Of a stretch of DNA of 31,765 nt, positions 7,077-15,657 are shown piece by piece. The translations under genes and the position numbers were made by a program. Numbering within the stretch: position 1 is the stretch's first letter; each line of letters opens with the position of its first letter. This DNA is from HyVt-337 sp964428895. GTDB lineage: Bacteria > Planctomycetota > Phycisphaerae > SM23-33. The notes beneath the pieces are model-generated. The model searched no databases. It saw only the letters and a list, made by a program, of their open reading frames with translations, and was not told the DNA's origin. The stretch is taken from positions 1-31,765 of the forward strand of contig CAYRZU010000038.1 in NCBI GenBank assembly GCA_964428895.1, read 5' to 3'.

Positions 7077-8243
7077 TCACGGGGCCGTCACGCCGGAAGC
7101 CCAGTAGGCCTCATAGCTGGCGGGGTCGGTGGGGTCGAGCTGGTCGGGGTCAAGGGCCTGCGCCGAGCCGTCCCCGAACAGCACGTTGCACTTGCCGAGA
7201 TGGCGCGGGGCCTTCAGGTCGTCCCACGTACCGAGCCCATCGTCGGCTGCGGCGCCCACCCGACAGGTGGCGTGGTTGTAATCCAAGACCAACACGGTGT
7301 GGCTGCCGAGCGGAAGGGTGGCGACCTCGGAGTTCATGCCGTAGCTGGTGTTGGTGCGGTCGAACTTGAACGGGCCGAAGTTACCGTCGCGGCCGACCGA
7401 TTCGGTTTCACTTCCGATGACCTGGCCGCTCTCGGCGTCGACGAGGTTGTACGTTTGGCCCGCCCAGCCGTAAAGTTGATAGGGCTCGACCAGGATGCCG
7501 TCGTCGGTCTCGGTGATCTTAAGGACCAGGTCGTTGCAGTCCAGGTCGCCGCCGGCGTGGTAGTCGTCGCCGTAGCGAGCGGTCTCCAGCAGATACCAGT
7601 AGACGTTGGGGTCGTCCCCGGGCTCGTACTGGGGCATTCGGTCGGAATTGTCTCGCCACTCGGGGAAATCCGCGGCGTTGGGCTCGGCGTTGAGTTTCCA
7701 GATACCGGGGTGCTGATAGCAGTTCTCGGCGGTTCCGTAATCCCAGTAGTTGAAGGCGCCGGTGATGAAGATCTCGTAGTCGGTCTTCTCGGCCCCGCCG
7801 GTGCCCCACGCCCGCAGGCGGAGGTCGGGCAGCGTGCCGTATCGGCTGGACGGCTGAATGGACGGGCAGTCGAACACGCCTTCGCCGCCCAATCGGCTGC
7901 CCAGAACGGTCGCCCAGTTCTCGGGACTGAGCACGTAGCTGTAGACGGGAAGGTCCGCACCGATCGCCTGCGCTGTCGGCCGCGCTTCGAAGGGGTTCTC
8001 TGCCAGAGAGACGTAACCTTCAGCCAGTTCGGCGGCCTTGTGGGTACCGTAGGCCGTGCCGATCTGGCGGAGGTTCGCGGCGCAAATGCCCCGGCGGGCC
8101 AATTCCACCGATCGGCCGATGGTGGGCAAAACGATCGCGACCAGCGACGCCAGCACCCCCAGGACCACCAGCAGCTCCGTCAGCGAAAAGGCGCGCGGAG
8201 TCCGGGGCTTGGCGATCCGATGGCTGTGATGTCCGCCCTGCAT
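7077..8243 (-). CDS. Prepilin-like secreted protein with H-X9-DG C-terminal motif
   Basis: The 388-residue protein has a type IV prepilin-like leader: a basic stretch, then A-F-S-L-T-E-L-L-V-V-L-G-V-L with the conserved Glu five residues into the mature form, and a hydrophobic helix to about residue 42. Near the C-terminus a histidine is followed by exactly nine residues and D-G, the H-X9-DG signature of the large planctomycete pseudopilin-like families. In the middle, G-G-D-L-D-C-N-D-L-V resembles the calcium-binding D-x-D-x-N-D-L pattern of DUF4114-type domains. These proteins are probably processed by a prepilin peptidase and displayed at the surface; the role is unknown. It starts 8 bases after the phosphodiesterase stop and is likely in its operon. 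No pilus assembly genes are present in the window. Confidence 0.85.
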   Translation of the reverse strand: MQGGHHSHRIAKPRTPRAFSLTELLVVLGVLASLVAIVLPTIGRSVELARRGICAANLRQIGTAYGTHKAAELAEGYVSLAENPFEARPTAQAIGADLPVYSYVLSPENWATVLGSRLGGEGVFDCPSIQPSSRYGTLPDLRLRAWGTGGAEKTDYEIFITGAFNYWDYGTAENCYQHPGIWKLNAEPNAADFPEWRDNSDRMPQYEPGDDPNVYWYLLETARYGDDYHAGGDLDCNDLVLKITETDDGILVEPYQLYGWAGQTYNLVDAESGQVIGSETESVGRDGNFGPFKFDRTNTSYGMNSEVATLPLGSHTVLVLDYNHATCRVGAAADDGLGTWDDLKAPRHLGKCNVLFGDGSAQALDPDQLDPTDPASYEAYWASGVTAP

Positions 8244-8250
8244 AGCCCGA

Positions 8251-9075
8251 TTATAAGCAGAAGACGCCCTCTGGGGGAGCCTGGGCCTCCCAGCCGTCGG
8301 GAATAGCCAAGCCCAGCGCGTGGGCGACCACCGGTGCGGTGTGGGTGATGGTCACGTCGCCGTCGAGTTTCACGCCTTCGCAGACGCCCGGCCCGCGGGC
8401 GGACCAGAAGATCGCCATCGCGTCGGGGTGGTCCACGCCATGGGAGTTATGGATGGCGCCTTCGTGCTCGATCTCACAGCCGCCGTGGTCGGAGACGACC
8501 ATGATCAGGCTTTCATCGAGCGCGCCGATGTCGCGGATGGCGTCGACGATCAACCCCACGCGCTCGTCGGACTGGCGGATGGCCTCGCCGTACAGCTCGG
8601 ATCGATAGCCGTGGCCGTGACCCGTGCCGTCGATGTAATCGAGCTGCATGAAGAACACGTGGGGTCTGGCCTCGCGGATAAAGGCCGCCGCCGCGGGGGC
8701 CAACTCCGGATCGCCGGCGCTTTCGCAATGGGCGCCGCAGGAGTCTTCGATGATGTCGCGGTTGATGGGTTCCCAGCAGCTAAAGGCGCCCATGGCCCAA
8801 TCGGGGTGGGCCTGGCGGGCGAGCTTCATAAAGCTGGGCCACGCCGCATCCTCGCTGATGGGCGTCTCTCCGCCGATCTGGTGCGTCTGCGGGGAAACGC
8901 CGTGGAACATCGACCCCCACGCCGGATAGCTTGACGACGGCATGACCGACTGAGCCTGGTCGCTCCACACGCCCTCACGACAGATCGTATCGAGGTTGGG
9001 CGTCTCAAACTCCGTCACCGCCGGCCCGCGAAGCCCGTCCAACCCGATCACGAACGCACGTTCACACAACGCCAT
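8251..9075 (-). CDS. Alkaline phosphatase/nucleotide pyrophosphatase-type phosphodiesterase
   Basis: The 274-residue protein has the metal-dependent type I phosphodiesterase layout. Metal ligand D13 lies in G-L-D-G. The nucleophile region P-S-S-S-Y-P (46-51) has S49 aligning with the catalytic Thr of P-T-x-T-F-P. D-Y-I-D-G-T-G-H-G-H-G, S-D-H-G-G and a late G-V-D-H-P supply the remaining metal ligands. No signal peptide is seen, so it is probably cytoplasmic. Substrates in this family include nucleotides, phosphonoacetate and sugar or lipid phosphodiesters; none can be chosen here. ATG 9075 is preferred over an upstream ATG because AGGAGA lies eight bases before it. The prepilin-like gene follows after seven bases. 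Confidence 0.85.
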   Translation of the reverse strand: MALCERAFVIGLDGLRGPAVTEFETPNLDTICREGVWSDQAQSVMPSSSYPAWGSMFHGVSPQTHQIGGETPISEDAAWPSFMKLARQAHPDWAMGAFSCWEPINRDIIEDSCGAHCESAGDPELAPAAAAFIREARPHVFFMQLDYIDGTGHGHGYRSELYGEAIRQSDERVGLIVDAIRDIGALDESLIMVVSDHGGCEIEHEGAIHNSHGVDHPDAMAIFWSARGPGVCEGVKLDGDVTITHTAPVVAHALGLAIPDGWEAQAPPEGVFCL

Positions 9076-9127
9076 GGAATTGTCTCCTGTTAGTCGACCG
9101 GCCTCCAATCCGAGCCGGGAAGGACAC

Positions 9128-9155
9128 ATTGTAGCCGCCCTGTCGCTACCGCCAA
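9128..9155 (-). promoter_or_regulatory. Promoter of the phosphodiesterase/prepilin operon
   Basis: On the minus strand TTGGCG (9155-9150) and TACAAT (9133-9128) are separated by 16 bases, 52 bases before the ATG at 9075. This matches the spacing used by other promoters in the window. Confidence 0.55.
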
Positions 9156-9317
9156 GGGCCTAAAGCATCTGCAATCCGCTCCGCGGGTGTGAGGGTCGGA
9201 GAGGCCGGGCCGACCGGAGAACTGCCCCTATCCATTTGGAAACAGCCGGTTTCGGACAAGAATAGAGTATACGTTCCGCCCAATTCGTATCCCGAGCGGC
9301 CTAAAGGGAGGACCGGC

Positions 9318-10121
9318 ATGCTGAAGAGGATCTGGGGTGTAGCGACCATTGCGGCGCTTGTGTCTTGTGCGTGGGCGGACGCGCCTTACCCCGTGGCGTG
9401 GGTAGCCCAGTTTGGCACGAGCGAGATAGAAACCACGTCCGACATGGCGGTGGACGTTTTCGGAAACGTCTACCTGGCCGGGAACGCTCGCGGGGACCTG
9501 GGCGGGCCCAATGCCGGTTTCATCGATGCCTTTCTGATGAAGCTGGACGCCGACGGAAACCAGATCTGGGCAACTCAGATCGGCACGACCGAGGGGGACC
9601 TCTGTTCCGCCGTGGCTACCGACGGCGCCGGCAACGTCTATATGGCCGGCGACACTAGCGGGGACCTCGCCGGGCCCAACGCCGGTTTGCCCGATGCCTT
9701 CTTGGCTAAATTCGACGCCACCGGAGGCGAGCTCTGGACGAAGCAAGTGGGCACTGGTAGCCCGGAGGTCGGCTACGACGTGGCCGTCGACGCTTCCGGC
9801 AATGCTTACATGACCGGGATCACGTCCGGCCATCTCGGTGGCCCCCCCGCTGGCTCGCTGGATATCTTCCTGGGGAAGTTCGACGCGGGCGGCGGCGAGC
9901 TCTGGATCACCCGGATCGGGACAACCGAGTTGGATGCGGGCTGGTGTGTCGCTGCAGACGGGGTCGGAAACGTCTATCTGCCCGGCTACACAGATGGCAG
10001 TCTAGGCGGGCCCAGCGCCGGCGACTACGACGCCGTTCTGCTCAAGTACGAGATCCCCGAGCCGACCACGCTGGGGGTGTTGGGCCTGGGCGGACTGGCG
10101 CTGCTGAAGCGGCGGCCATAG
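9318..10121 (+). CDS. PEP-CTERM protein with SBBP beta-propeller-type repeats
   Basis: The 267-residue secreted protein has a signal peptide (residues 1-20, cleavage near A-W-A). It is followed by almost four tandem 56-residue SBBP repeats (from residue 33) and a C-terminal sorting signal starting at 246: I-P-E-P-T, a short hydrophobic helix and K-R-R-P. PEP-CTERM tails are recognised by exosortase and usually anchor or release proteins at the cell surface or in extracellular matrix. No exosortase gene is in this window. Four repeats are fewer than a usual seven-blade propeller, so it may oligomerise or form a partial structure. ATG 9318 is preceded by AAGGGAGG; the frame is open back to 9189 but the signal peptide sets the start. 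Confidence 0.88.
   Translation: MLKRIWGVATIAALVSCAWADAPYPVAWVAQFGTSEIETTSDMAVDVFGNVYLAGNARGDLGGPNAGFIDAFLMKLDADGNQIWATQIGTTEGDLCSAVATDGAGNVYMAGDTSGDLAGPNAGLPDAFLAKFDATGGELWTKQVGTGSPEVGYDVAVDASGNAYMTGITSGHLGGPPAGSLDIFLGKFDAGGGELWITRIGTTELDAGWCVAADGVGNVYLPGYTDGSLGGPSAGDYDAVLLKYEIPEPTTLGVLGLGGLALLKRRP
9414..10052 (+). repeat. Tandem 56-residue (168-base) SBBP repeats within the PEP-CTERM gene
   Basis: The units cover residues 33-88, 89-144, 145-200 and 201-about 245. Each begins with G-T, has a G-N-x-Y strand, a G-x-L-x-G-P-x-A-G turn, D-A-F-L-x-K-x-D, and ends in a W-containing strand. The first three are exactly 56 residues; the last is cut short by the PEP-CTERM signal. Confidence 0.9.
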
Positions 10122-10150
10122 GCGATCGGCGGGATCACAGACTTATCGAA

Positions 10151-10186
10151 AGCGCCCGGCCAGGTGGGGTCGGGCGTTCTCTTTGC
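10151..10186 (+). terminator. Likely terminator between the PEP-CTERM gene and dnaE
   Basis: AGCGCCCG (10151-10158) pairs with CGGGCGTT (10171-10178), including one G-T wobble, and is followed by CTCTTT. It overlaps the start of the dnaE promoter. Confidence 0.5.
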
Positions 10187-10210
10187 GCGGCGGGGCGGGT
10201 GTGGTATGAT
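10182..10210 (+). promoter_or_regulatory. Promoter of dnaE
   Basis: TTGCGC (10183-10188) and TATGAT (10205-10210) lie 16 bases apart, 51 bases before ATG 10262. Confidence 0.6.
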
Positions 10211-10261
10211 CCTCCGGATCGGTCGGAGTCGTTGCTGTTCTTTCATCGCACGGAAGCCGCT

Positions 10262-13200
10262 ATGAGTGGGTTTACGCATCTGCACGTTCATTCGCACTAC
10301 TCCCTGCTGGATGGGGCCAATCGAATTCAGGACCTGGTGGACGTCGCCGGCGAGCACGGCATGGACGCCTTGGCGGTGACCGACCACGGCAACCTGTTCG
10401 GGGCGGTGGACTTCTACAATGCGGCCACCAAGGCCGGCATCAAACCGATCCTGGGCATGGAGGCGTATATCTCCCCGACCACGCGCCAGGACAAGTCGAT
10501 GGCCAACATTTCCTGTGCGGCCTACCACCTGATCCTCCTGGCGATGAACGAAACCGGCTGGAAGAACCTGATGAAGCTGTCCAGCCGTGCGTATCTGGAA
10601 GGGTTCTACTATCGGCCTCGCATTGACCGCGAGTTGCTGGCCGAATTCAACGAAGGGCTGATCTGCACCACCGCGTGCCTCTCGGGCGAGGTGGCCCGGG
10701 CGGTGCTTTCCGACCAGACCGACCAGGCCCGGCGCATCGCGGGCGAGTACCTCGAGATCTTCGGCCGCGAGCGGTTCTTCATCGAAGTCCAAGACGCCGG
10801 CCTCGACGACCAGCGCCAGGTCAACCCGCACCTGATCGACCTGGCCAAGGACCTGGAGGTCGGGTTGGTCGGCACGAACGACGTGCACTTCCTCCGGCGC
10901 GAGCACAAGCCCGCCCACGAGGTGCTGACTTGCATCTCCACCGGGCGGGCCTTGGACGATAACGGCAAGATGGCCTACTCCGAGGAGCTCTACTTCAAGA
11001 GCGCCGAGGAAATGCGGCAGGCGCTATCGTTCTGCCCGGCCGCAGCCGACAACACCCTGACCATCGCCGAGATGTGCGACGTAACGCTCGACTTCTCTCA
11101 GAAGTACCTGCCCGCATTCGGCGTGCCCGAGGGCCAAAGCACCGACGGCTACCTCCGCCAACTGGCGGAATCGGGCCTGAAACAACGATTCGCCGGCGAC
11201 GAGCCGCCCCTGGAATACCGCGAGCGCCTGGACCGCGAGTTGCGGGTCATCGCCGACAAGGACTACAGCGGCTACTTCCTGATCGTCCGAGACTTCGTCC
11301 AGTTCGCCCGCCACAACGAAATCCCCGCGGCCGCCCGCGGCAGCGGCGTGGCCACCCTGTTGGGTTACTCGCTCGATATCGCCAATGTCGATCCGATTCG
11401 TTACGGCCTACCGTTCGAGCGGTTCACCGATCCGCAACGGGAAGAGGACCCGGATATCGACATTGACATCTGCCAGGATGGCCGCGCCCGAATCATCCAG
11501 TACGTTCGCGAGAAGTACGGCCACGTCGCGCAGATCATCACCTACGGCACGCTCAAGCCGCGCGCGGCCTTGCGAGACGTCGGGCGCGTGATGGGCGTGC
11601 CCATACCCGAAGTCGACGCGCTGTGTAAGAAGGTGCCCGAAGGTCTGAAGGTCACGCTCGACAGCGCCCTCAAAGCCGAGCCGGAACTGAAGAAGCTTTA
11701 CGACGAAGACCCGCGCGTGCGGCAGATGATTGAGCATGGCCGAGGGCTGGAGGGCCTGGCTCGCCACTCCGGCGTCCATGCGGCCGGGGTGATCGTTTCG
11801 CCTCAACCCCTGGAAGACCTCGTCCCCCTCTACCGCCAGGCCGACAGTGAAGACGTCATCACCCAATGGGACGGCCCGACCTGCGAGAAGATCGGGTTGA
11901 TGAAGATGGACTTCCTGGGCCTGCGGACGCTATCGGTCATCCAACGGGCCCGGGAGTTGGTCCGCGACCGGATCGGCCAGGACGTCGACCCCGAACAGCT
12001 CACGCTCGACGACCCAGCCGTCTATGACCTGTTCTGCCACGGCTACACCGACGGCGTGTTCCAGTTTGAGTCCGAGGGTATGAAGTCGGTGCTGGCCCAG
12101 ATGCGACCGAGCAAGATTGAAGACCTCATCGCCGCCAGCGCCATGTATCGGCCAGGCCCGATGGAACTGATCCCCACCTACTGTCACCGCAAGAACGGCC
12201 AGGAGGAGGTCCCGGTCCTTCACCCCCTGGTCGATGACCTCCTGGCCGAGACCTACGGCGTGATGTGCTACCAGGAGCAGGTCATGCAGGTGCTCAACCG
12301 CCTGGGCAAGCTCCCGCTGAACCGCGCCCTGACGCTGGTCAAGGCCATCTCCAAGAAGAAGGAGAAGGACATCGCGGCGGAGAGGCCCAACTTCATCGCC
12401 GGCGCGCTTGAGAACGGGCTTGATGAAGGGGAAGTGGAAAGACTGTTCGACTTGATCCTGCGTTTCGGCGGGTATGGCTTCAACAAGGCCCACTCCACGC
12501 GGTACGCGATCGTGGCCTACCAGACCGCCTACTTCAAGACGCACTACCCGCAGGAGTTCATGGCCGCCCTGCTGACGTACGAAAGCGGCGACACCGACAA
12601 GGTGGTGCAGTACATGGCCGAGGCGGCGCGAATGGGCATCAGCATCGCCCCGCCGGACATCAATACCTGCCAAAAGGACTTCACCGTGGATGGCGACCAC
12701 GTACGGTTCGGCCTGGCTGCGGTCAAGGGTGTGGGCGGCAAGGCGGTGGAGGCGATTCTCAAGACGCGCGATGAGTTGGCCCAGCCGTTCGCTGACCTGT
12801 TCAATTTCTGCGAAAACGTGGACCTCCGGGCGGCCAACCGGGCCACCATCGAAGCGCTCATCAAGTGCGGGGCTTTCGACGCCCTCGGCGCCCATCGCGC
12901 CGCGATGATGGCGGCCGTCGATCAGGCGATTTCGTTGGGTCAAGCCGCCGCCGCCGACCGCCAAAGCGGGCAGATGAACATGTTCGGCGAGTTGATCGAC
13001 GAGAGGCCCGCCGCCCCGTATCCCAACGTGGAGCCCTGGTCGGAGGCCGAACTGCTGGCGGCCGAAAAAGACACGCTCGGTTTCTACGTTAGCTCGCACC
13101 CGCTAGTCAAATACGGCCGCGAGCTCGACAGCCTGACTACCCCTGCCCGGTTCGCCCTCGCCCGCGCCAATGACGCCGCCGACCGAACGCCCGTCTGCGT

Positions 13201-13777
13201 CGGCTGCATGATCGCCGGGGTCCGGAGGATCGTCACCCGCAGCAGCAACCGCCGAATGGCCATGCTGACGCTGGAAGACCTGACCGGCAAATGCGATGCG
13301 GTCGTCTTCCCCGACACCTACGAGACCCTCGGTGAGCGGCTCGAAGAAGGCGAAATGGTCTTCGTGGTCGGGGCGGTCGACAAATCCCGCGACCGGGCCA
13401 ACCTGATCGTCAACACCATCATCCCAATCGACCAGGCGCTGCAAGAGCTTACGAAAGCACTGCTTGTGCGCCTCCCCAAGGTTGATGACCCTCTGCTCGG
13501 CCGCCTCAAGGACCTGCTGGCCCAGCACACCGGCGAGGCGGCGGTCTACATGGAGCTGCGCCCCCAAGGCCAACAAGACACCCGTGCCACGGTCCGCTTG
13601 GGCAACGGCTGGGGGGTCCGGCCCAGCCGAGAGTTGGTCGCGGCCCTGGAGGGAATCCTCGGCGACCAGAAGTACCTGGTGCTGATGCCCAAGCCGGTCA
13701 AGATCGACGACGGTAACGGCAATGGGCGCCGCGGGCGGCGCCGAGCGACGGCCGGTGCGGCGGGTGGGCAATCGTAA
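10262..13777 (+). CDS. dnaE: DNA polymerase III alpha subunit
   Basis: DnaE is the replicative polymerase. The 1171-residue protein has the usual order: PHP domain, polymerase core, helix-hairpin-helix region and OB fold. The PHP domain keeps metal-site residues: H-L-H-V-H-S-H (6-12), T-D-H-G-N near 40, and N-D-V-H-F. This suggests it may still have 3'-5' exonuclease activity, as shown for some non-proteobacterial DnaE proteins. The catalytic aspartates are in P-D-I-D-I-D (D398, D400) and M-D-F-L-G-L-R (D550). The OB fold (about 975-1060) contains D-L-T-G-K-C-D-A-V-V-F, and the protein ends in a short basic Gly/Arg tail. ATG 10262 is chosen because the conserved PHP start follows at once; the frame is open to 9944. 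dnaA follows on the same strand. Confidence 0.97.
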   Translation: MSGFTHLHVHSHYSLLDGANRIQDLVDVAGEHGMDALAVTDHGNLFGAVDFYNAATKAGIKPILGMEAYISPTTRQDKSMANISCAAYHLILLAMNETGWKNLMKLSSRAYLEGFYYRPRIDRELLAEFNEGLICTTACLSGEVARAVLSDQTDQARRIAGEYLEIFGRERFFIEVQDAGLDDQRQVNPHLIDLAKDLEVGLVGTNDVHFLRREHKPAHEVLTCISTGRALDDNGKMAYSEELYFKSAEEMRQALSFCPAAADNTLTIAEMCDVTLDFSQKYLPAFGVPEGQSTDGYLRQLAESGLKQRFAGDEPPLEYRERLDRELRVIADKDYSGYFLIVRDFVQFARHNEIPAAARGSGVATLLGYSLDIANVDPIRYGLPFERFTDPQREEDPDIDIDICQDGRARIIQYVREKYGHVAQIITYGTLKPRAALRDVGRVMGVPIPEVDALCKKVPEGLKVTLDSALKAEPELKKLYDEDPRVRQMIEHGRGLEGLARHSGVHAAGVIVSPQPLEDLVPLYRQADSEDVITQWDGPTCEKIGLMKMDFLGLRTLSVIQRARELVRDRIGQDVDPEQLTLDDPAVYDLFCHGYTDGVFQFESEGMKSVLAQMRPSKIEDLIAASAMYRPGPMELIPTYCHRKNGQEEVPVLHPLVDDLLAETYGVMCYQEQVMQVLNRLGKLPLNRALTLVKAISKKKEKDIAAERPNFIAGALENGLDEGEVERLFDLILRFGGYGFNKAHSTRYAIVAYQTAYFKTHYPQEFMAALLTYESGDTDKVVQYMAEAARMGISIAPPDINTCQKDFTVDGDHVRFGLAAVKGVGGKAVEAILKTRDELAQPFADLFNFCENVDLRAANRATIEALIKCGAFDALGAHRAAMMAAVDQAISLGQAAAADRQSGQMNMFGELIDERPAAPYPNVEPWSEAELLAAEKDTLGFYVSSHPLVKYGRELDSLTTPARFALARANDAADRTPVCVGCMIAGVRRIVTRSSNRRMAMLTLEDLTGKCDAVVFPDTYETLGERLEEGEMVFVVGAVDKSRDRANLIVNTIIPIDQALQELTKALLVRLPKVDDPLLGRLKDLLAQHTGEAAVYMELRPQGQQDTRATVRLGNGWGVRPSRELVAALEGILGDQKYLVLMPKPVKIDDGNGNGRRGRRRATAGAAGGQS

Positions 13778-13959
13778 TTTGAATTTGCAATCGCGCGGCC
13801 GACATGTAAATTCGGTTCACCGACGGTGAGCGTCTCTCAAGGATGGGACCCCAGCCGTATCCCGCAGTTCTCCACGGACCGGTCCTCACTCAAGCTTAGC
13901 CCGGCAGTTTGTGTGGATTCTTTGCGCGGCCACGACGCCGCTTAGAAAGGTTCAGCTAG
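13778..13959 (+). other. dnaE-dnaA intergenic region with palindromes
   Basis: This 182-base gap holds an AT-richer start (13771-13813), a 13-base palindrome TCACCG-A-CGGTGA (13817-13829) and a perfect 10-base palindrome GGACCGGTCC (13876-13885). It also has two imperfect DnaA-box-like sequences with two mismatches each: TTCTCCACG (13868-13876) and TGTGGATTC (13912-13920). It may hold the dnaA promoter and autoregulatory sites, but no clear -35/-10 pair was found. Confidence 0.4.
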
Positions 13960-15306
13960 ATGGCGAACGTCGATCGGGGTTTGTGGCAGCGCATCATTGA
14001 GCACGTCGTTGCATCGGGCGGCAACATCATTCGGCCGTGGTTCACCCAACTCGAGCCCATCGCTTTAGAGCATGGCCTATTGGAGATCCAGGTCCCCGGA
14101 TCATCGGAGCGCACCTACTGCCAGCAGCGGGCGACGCGTCTGTTTACCGAAGCCGCCCAAGCCGCCACCGGCCGACTGGTCACGGTATGCTTCCTGACGG
14201 CCGTCCAGGCCGAGCAGGCCCACGACGCCGGCGATGCCGTCGAGATCGACGTTGAAAGTCCCCTCTGGGAAGAAGGCGACCTGCTGCCCTTTAGCGAGGA
14301 CTACACCTTCGACACCTTCGTCACCGGTCCGTGCAACCGGCTGGCCAATGCGGCCAGCTTGGCCGTCACCGAGTCGGTCGGCAAGACCTACAATCCCCTG
14401 TTCCTGCACGGGTCCAGCGGGCTGGGCAAAACCCACCTGCTGCAGGCGACCTGCCAGCGCGTCAAGCAGCACAAGCCCGACGCCCAGATCTACTTCCTGT
14501 CCTGCGAGACGTTCGTGAATCATTTCATCCGCGCGGTCGAAGCCGGCAAGCTCCACGAGTTCCGCTACCGCTACCGTCACGTGGACGTGCTGGCGCTGGA
14601 CGACATTCAGTTCCTCTCCGACCGCGAGCAGACCCAGGAAGAATTCTTCCACACCTTCAACACGCTATACCAGTCGCAGAAGCAGATCATCTTGTCTTCC
14701 GACCGCGGGCCCAGCGAGATTCCGGCCCTGGAAGACCGGTTGGTCAGCCGCTTTAACTGGGGCCTGGTCGCCCGGATTGACCGCCCCTGCTACGAGACCC
14801 GCGTGGCCATCCTGCACAAAAAGGCCAAGACGCGCGATCTGGAACTGCCCGAAGATGTGGCGTGCTTCATCGCCGGAACGGTCGACGCCAACACCCGCGA
14901 GCTGGAGGGCGCCATCGCCAAGGTCGCCATGCTGGCCCAGGTGGCGGATCGGCCCATCGATTTGGCCTTGGCCGAGGAAGCCGTCGGCGCCGGCATCGTG
15001 GCCGCCGGTGGCGAGATCACCATTGAGGATATCCTCGGCGCCGTGACCACTCGCTTCAACGTGCGCCTGGCCGACCTCCAGAGCAAGAAGCGCAGCCGAT
15101 CGATCGCCTTCCCCCGCCAGATCTGCATGTATCTGGCGCGTAGGCTTACCCACCACAGCCTCGAGGAAATCGGCGGCTACTTCGGCGGACGTGATCATAC
15201 CACCGTCATGCACGCCAACCGACAAATCGAAGGCCTGGTCCAACGCGACGTGCAGTTTCAAGCCACTCTCGACCGCCTGACCCAAGACATTCGGGCCGCG
15301 GTCTAG
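13960..15306 (+). CDS. dnaA: Chromosomal replication initiator protein DnaA
   Basis: DnaA binds 9-base boxes at the origin and, in the ATP form, melts DNA and loads the helicase. The 448-residue protein has a short N-terminal domain I and the start of the AAA+ domain at D-Y-T-F-D-T-F-V-T-G-P-x-N-R (114-127). Walker A is G-S-S-G-L-G-K-T (151-158), where G-G-V-G-L-G-K-T is more usual. Walker B is L-A-L-D-D (211-215), and there is an S-S-D-R sensor and a domain IV ending in G-G-R-D-H-T-T-V-M-H-A (409-419), the DNA-binding signature. The linker domain II is very short. ATG 13960 has AGAAAGG upstream. Instead of the common dnaA-dnaN pair, dnaA follows dnaE and is followed by a K+ channel gene. It is probably autoregulated, but the promoter was not resolved. 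Confidence 0.97.
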   Translation: MANVDRGLWQRIIEHVVASGGNIIRPWFTQLEPIALEHGLLEIQVPGSSERTYCQQRATRLFTEAAQAATGRLVTVCFLTAVQAEQAHDAGDAVEIDVESPLWEEGDLLPFSEDYTFDTFVTGPCNRLANAASLAVTESVGKTYNPLFLHGSSGLGKTHLLQATCQRVKQHKPDAQIYFLSCETFVNHFIRAVEAGKLHEFRYRYRHVDVLALDDIQFLSDREQTQEEFFHTFNTLYQSQKQIILSSDRGPSEIPALEDRLVSRFNWGLVARIDRPCYETRVAILHKKAKTRDLELPEDVACFIAGTVDANTRELEGAIAKVAMLAQVADRPIDLALAEEAVGAGIVAAGGEITIEDILGAVTTRFNVRLADLQSKKRSRSIAFPRQICMYLARRLTHHSLEEIGGYFGGRDHTTVMHANRQIEGLVQRDVQFQATLDRLTQDIRAAV

Positions 15307-15341
15307 AGCCCGTTTACGGCCAACACCTGTCCTGAGCGCTC

Positions 15342-15350
15342 TGTGGATAA
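15342..15350 (-). promoter_or_regulatory. Consensus DnaA box
   Basis: TGTGGATAA on the plus strand is the exact reverse complement of the canonical box TTATCCACA. It lies 36 bases after the dnaA stop. Confidence 0.75.
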
Positions 15351-15627
15351 CGTGTTGTTGGCCGGCCGGCTCAAAACATCCGCAGTTGGGGCGCCTTTAC
15401 AAACCAACGACAGTATTGGTCACCAACGCACACAGCTGACTGAAGCCAACGGGGCAATCAACAGGTTGTCCCCCGGCGTTTTCGCCCGGGAATTTTGGAC
15501 AGCTATGTGGGGCGCCAAGACTTCGGCGACCTCTGGGCGCACCGCCAACAGAACCAACAAGACCTACGTTCTATGGAAGACTAAATTCTCTTCCTCTCGG
15601 CAACACCCCACCATACCGCCAACCCAA

Positions 15628-15657
15628 TTGCGTTGCTCCTTCGGTCACCGGTATAAT
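15628..15657 (+). promoter_or_regulatory. Promoter of the K+ channel gene; probably leaderless transcript
   Basis: TTGCGT (15628-15633) and TATAAT (15652-15657) are 18 bases apart and use the same hexamers as the rpsT promoter. Only eight bases separate the -10 from ATG 15666, so the transcript should begin about two bases before the start codon, with no room for a ribosome site. Confidence 0.65.

Noticed and set aside
11930..13099. 389-codon open frame on the minus strand inside dnaE
   Set aside because: It lies wholly opposite the conserved polymerase core and has no domain of its own.
13868..13920. Two DnaA-box-like sequences upstream of dnaA
   Set aside because: Each has two mismatches to the consensus; listed only within the intergenic entry, not as confirmed boxes.
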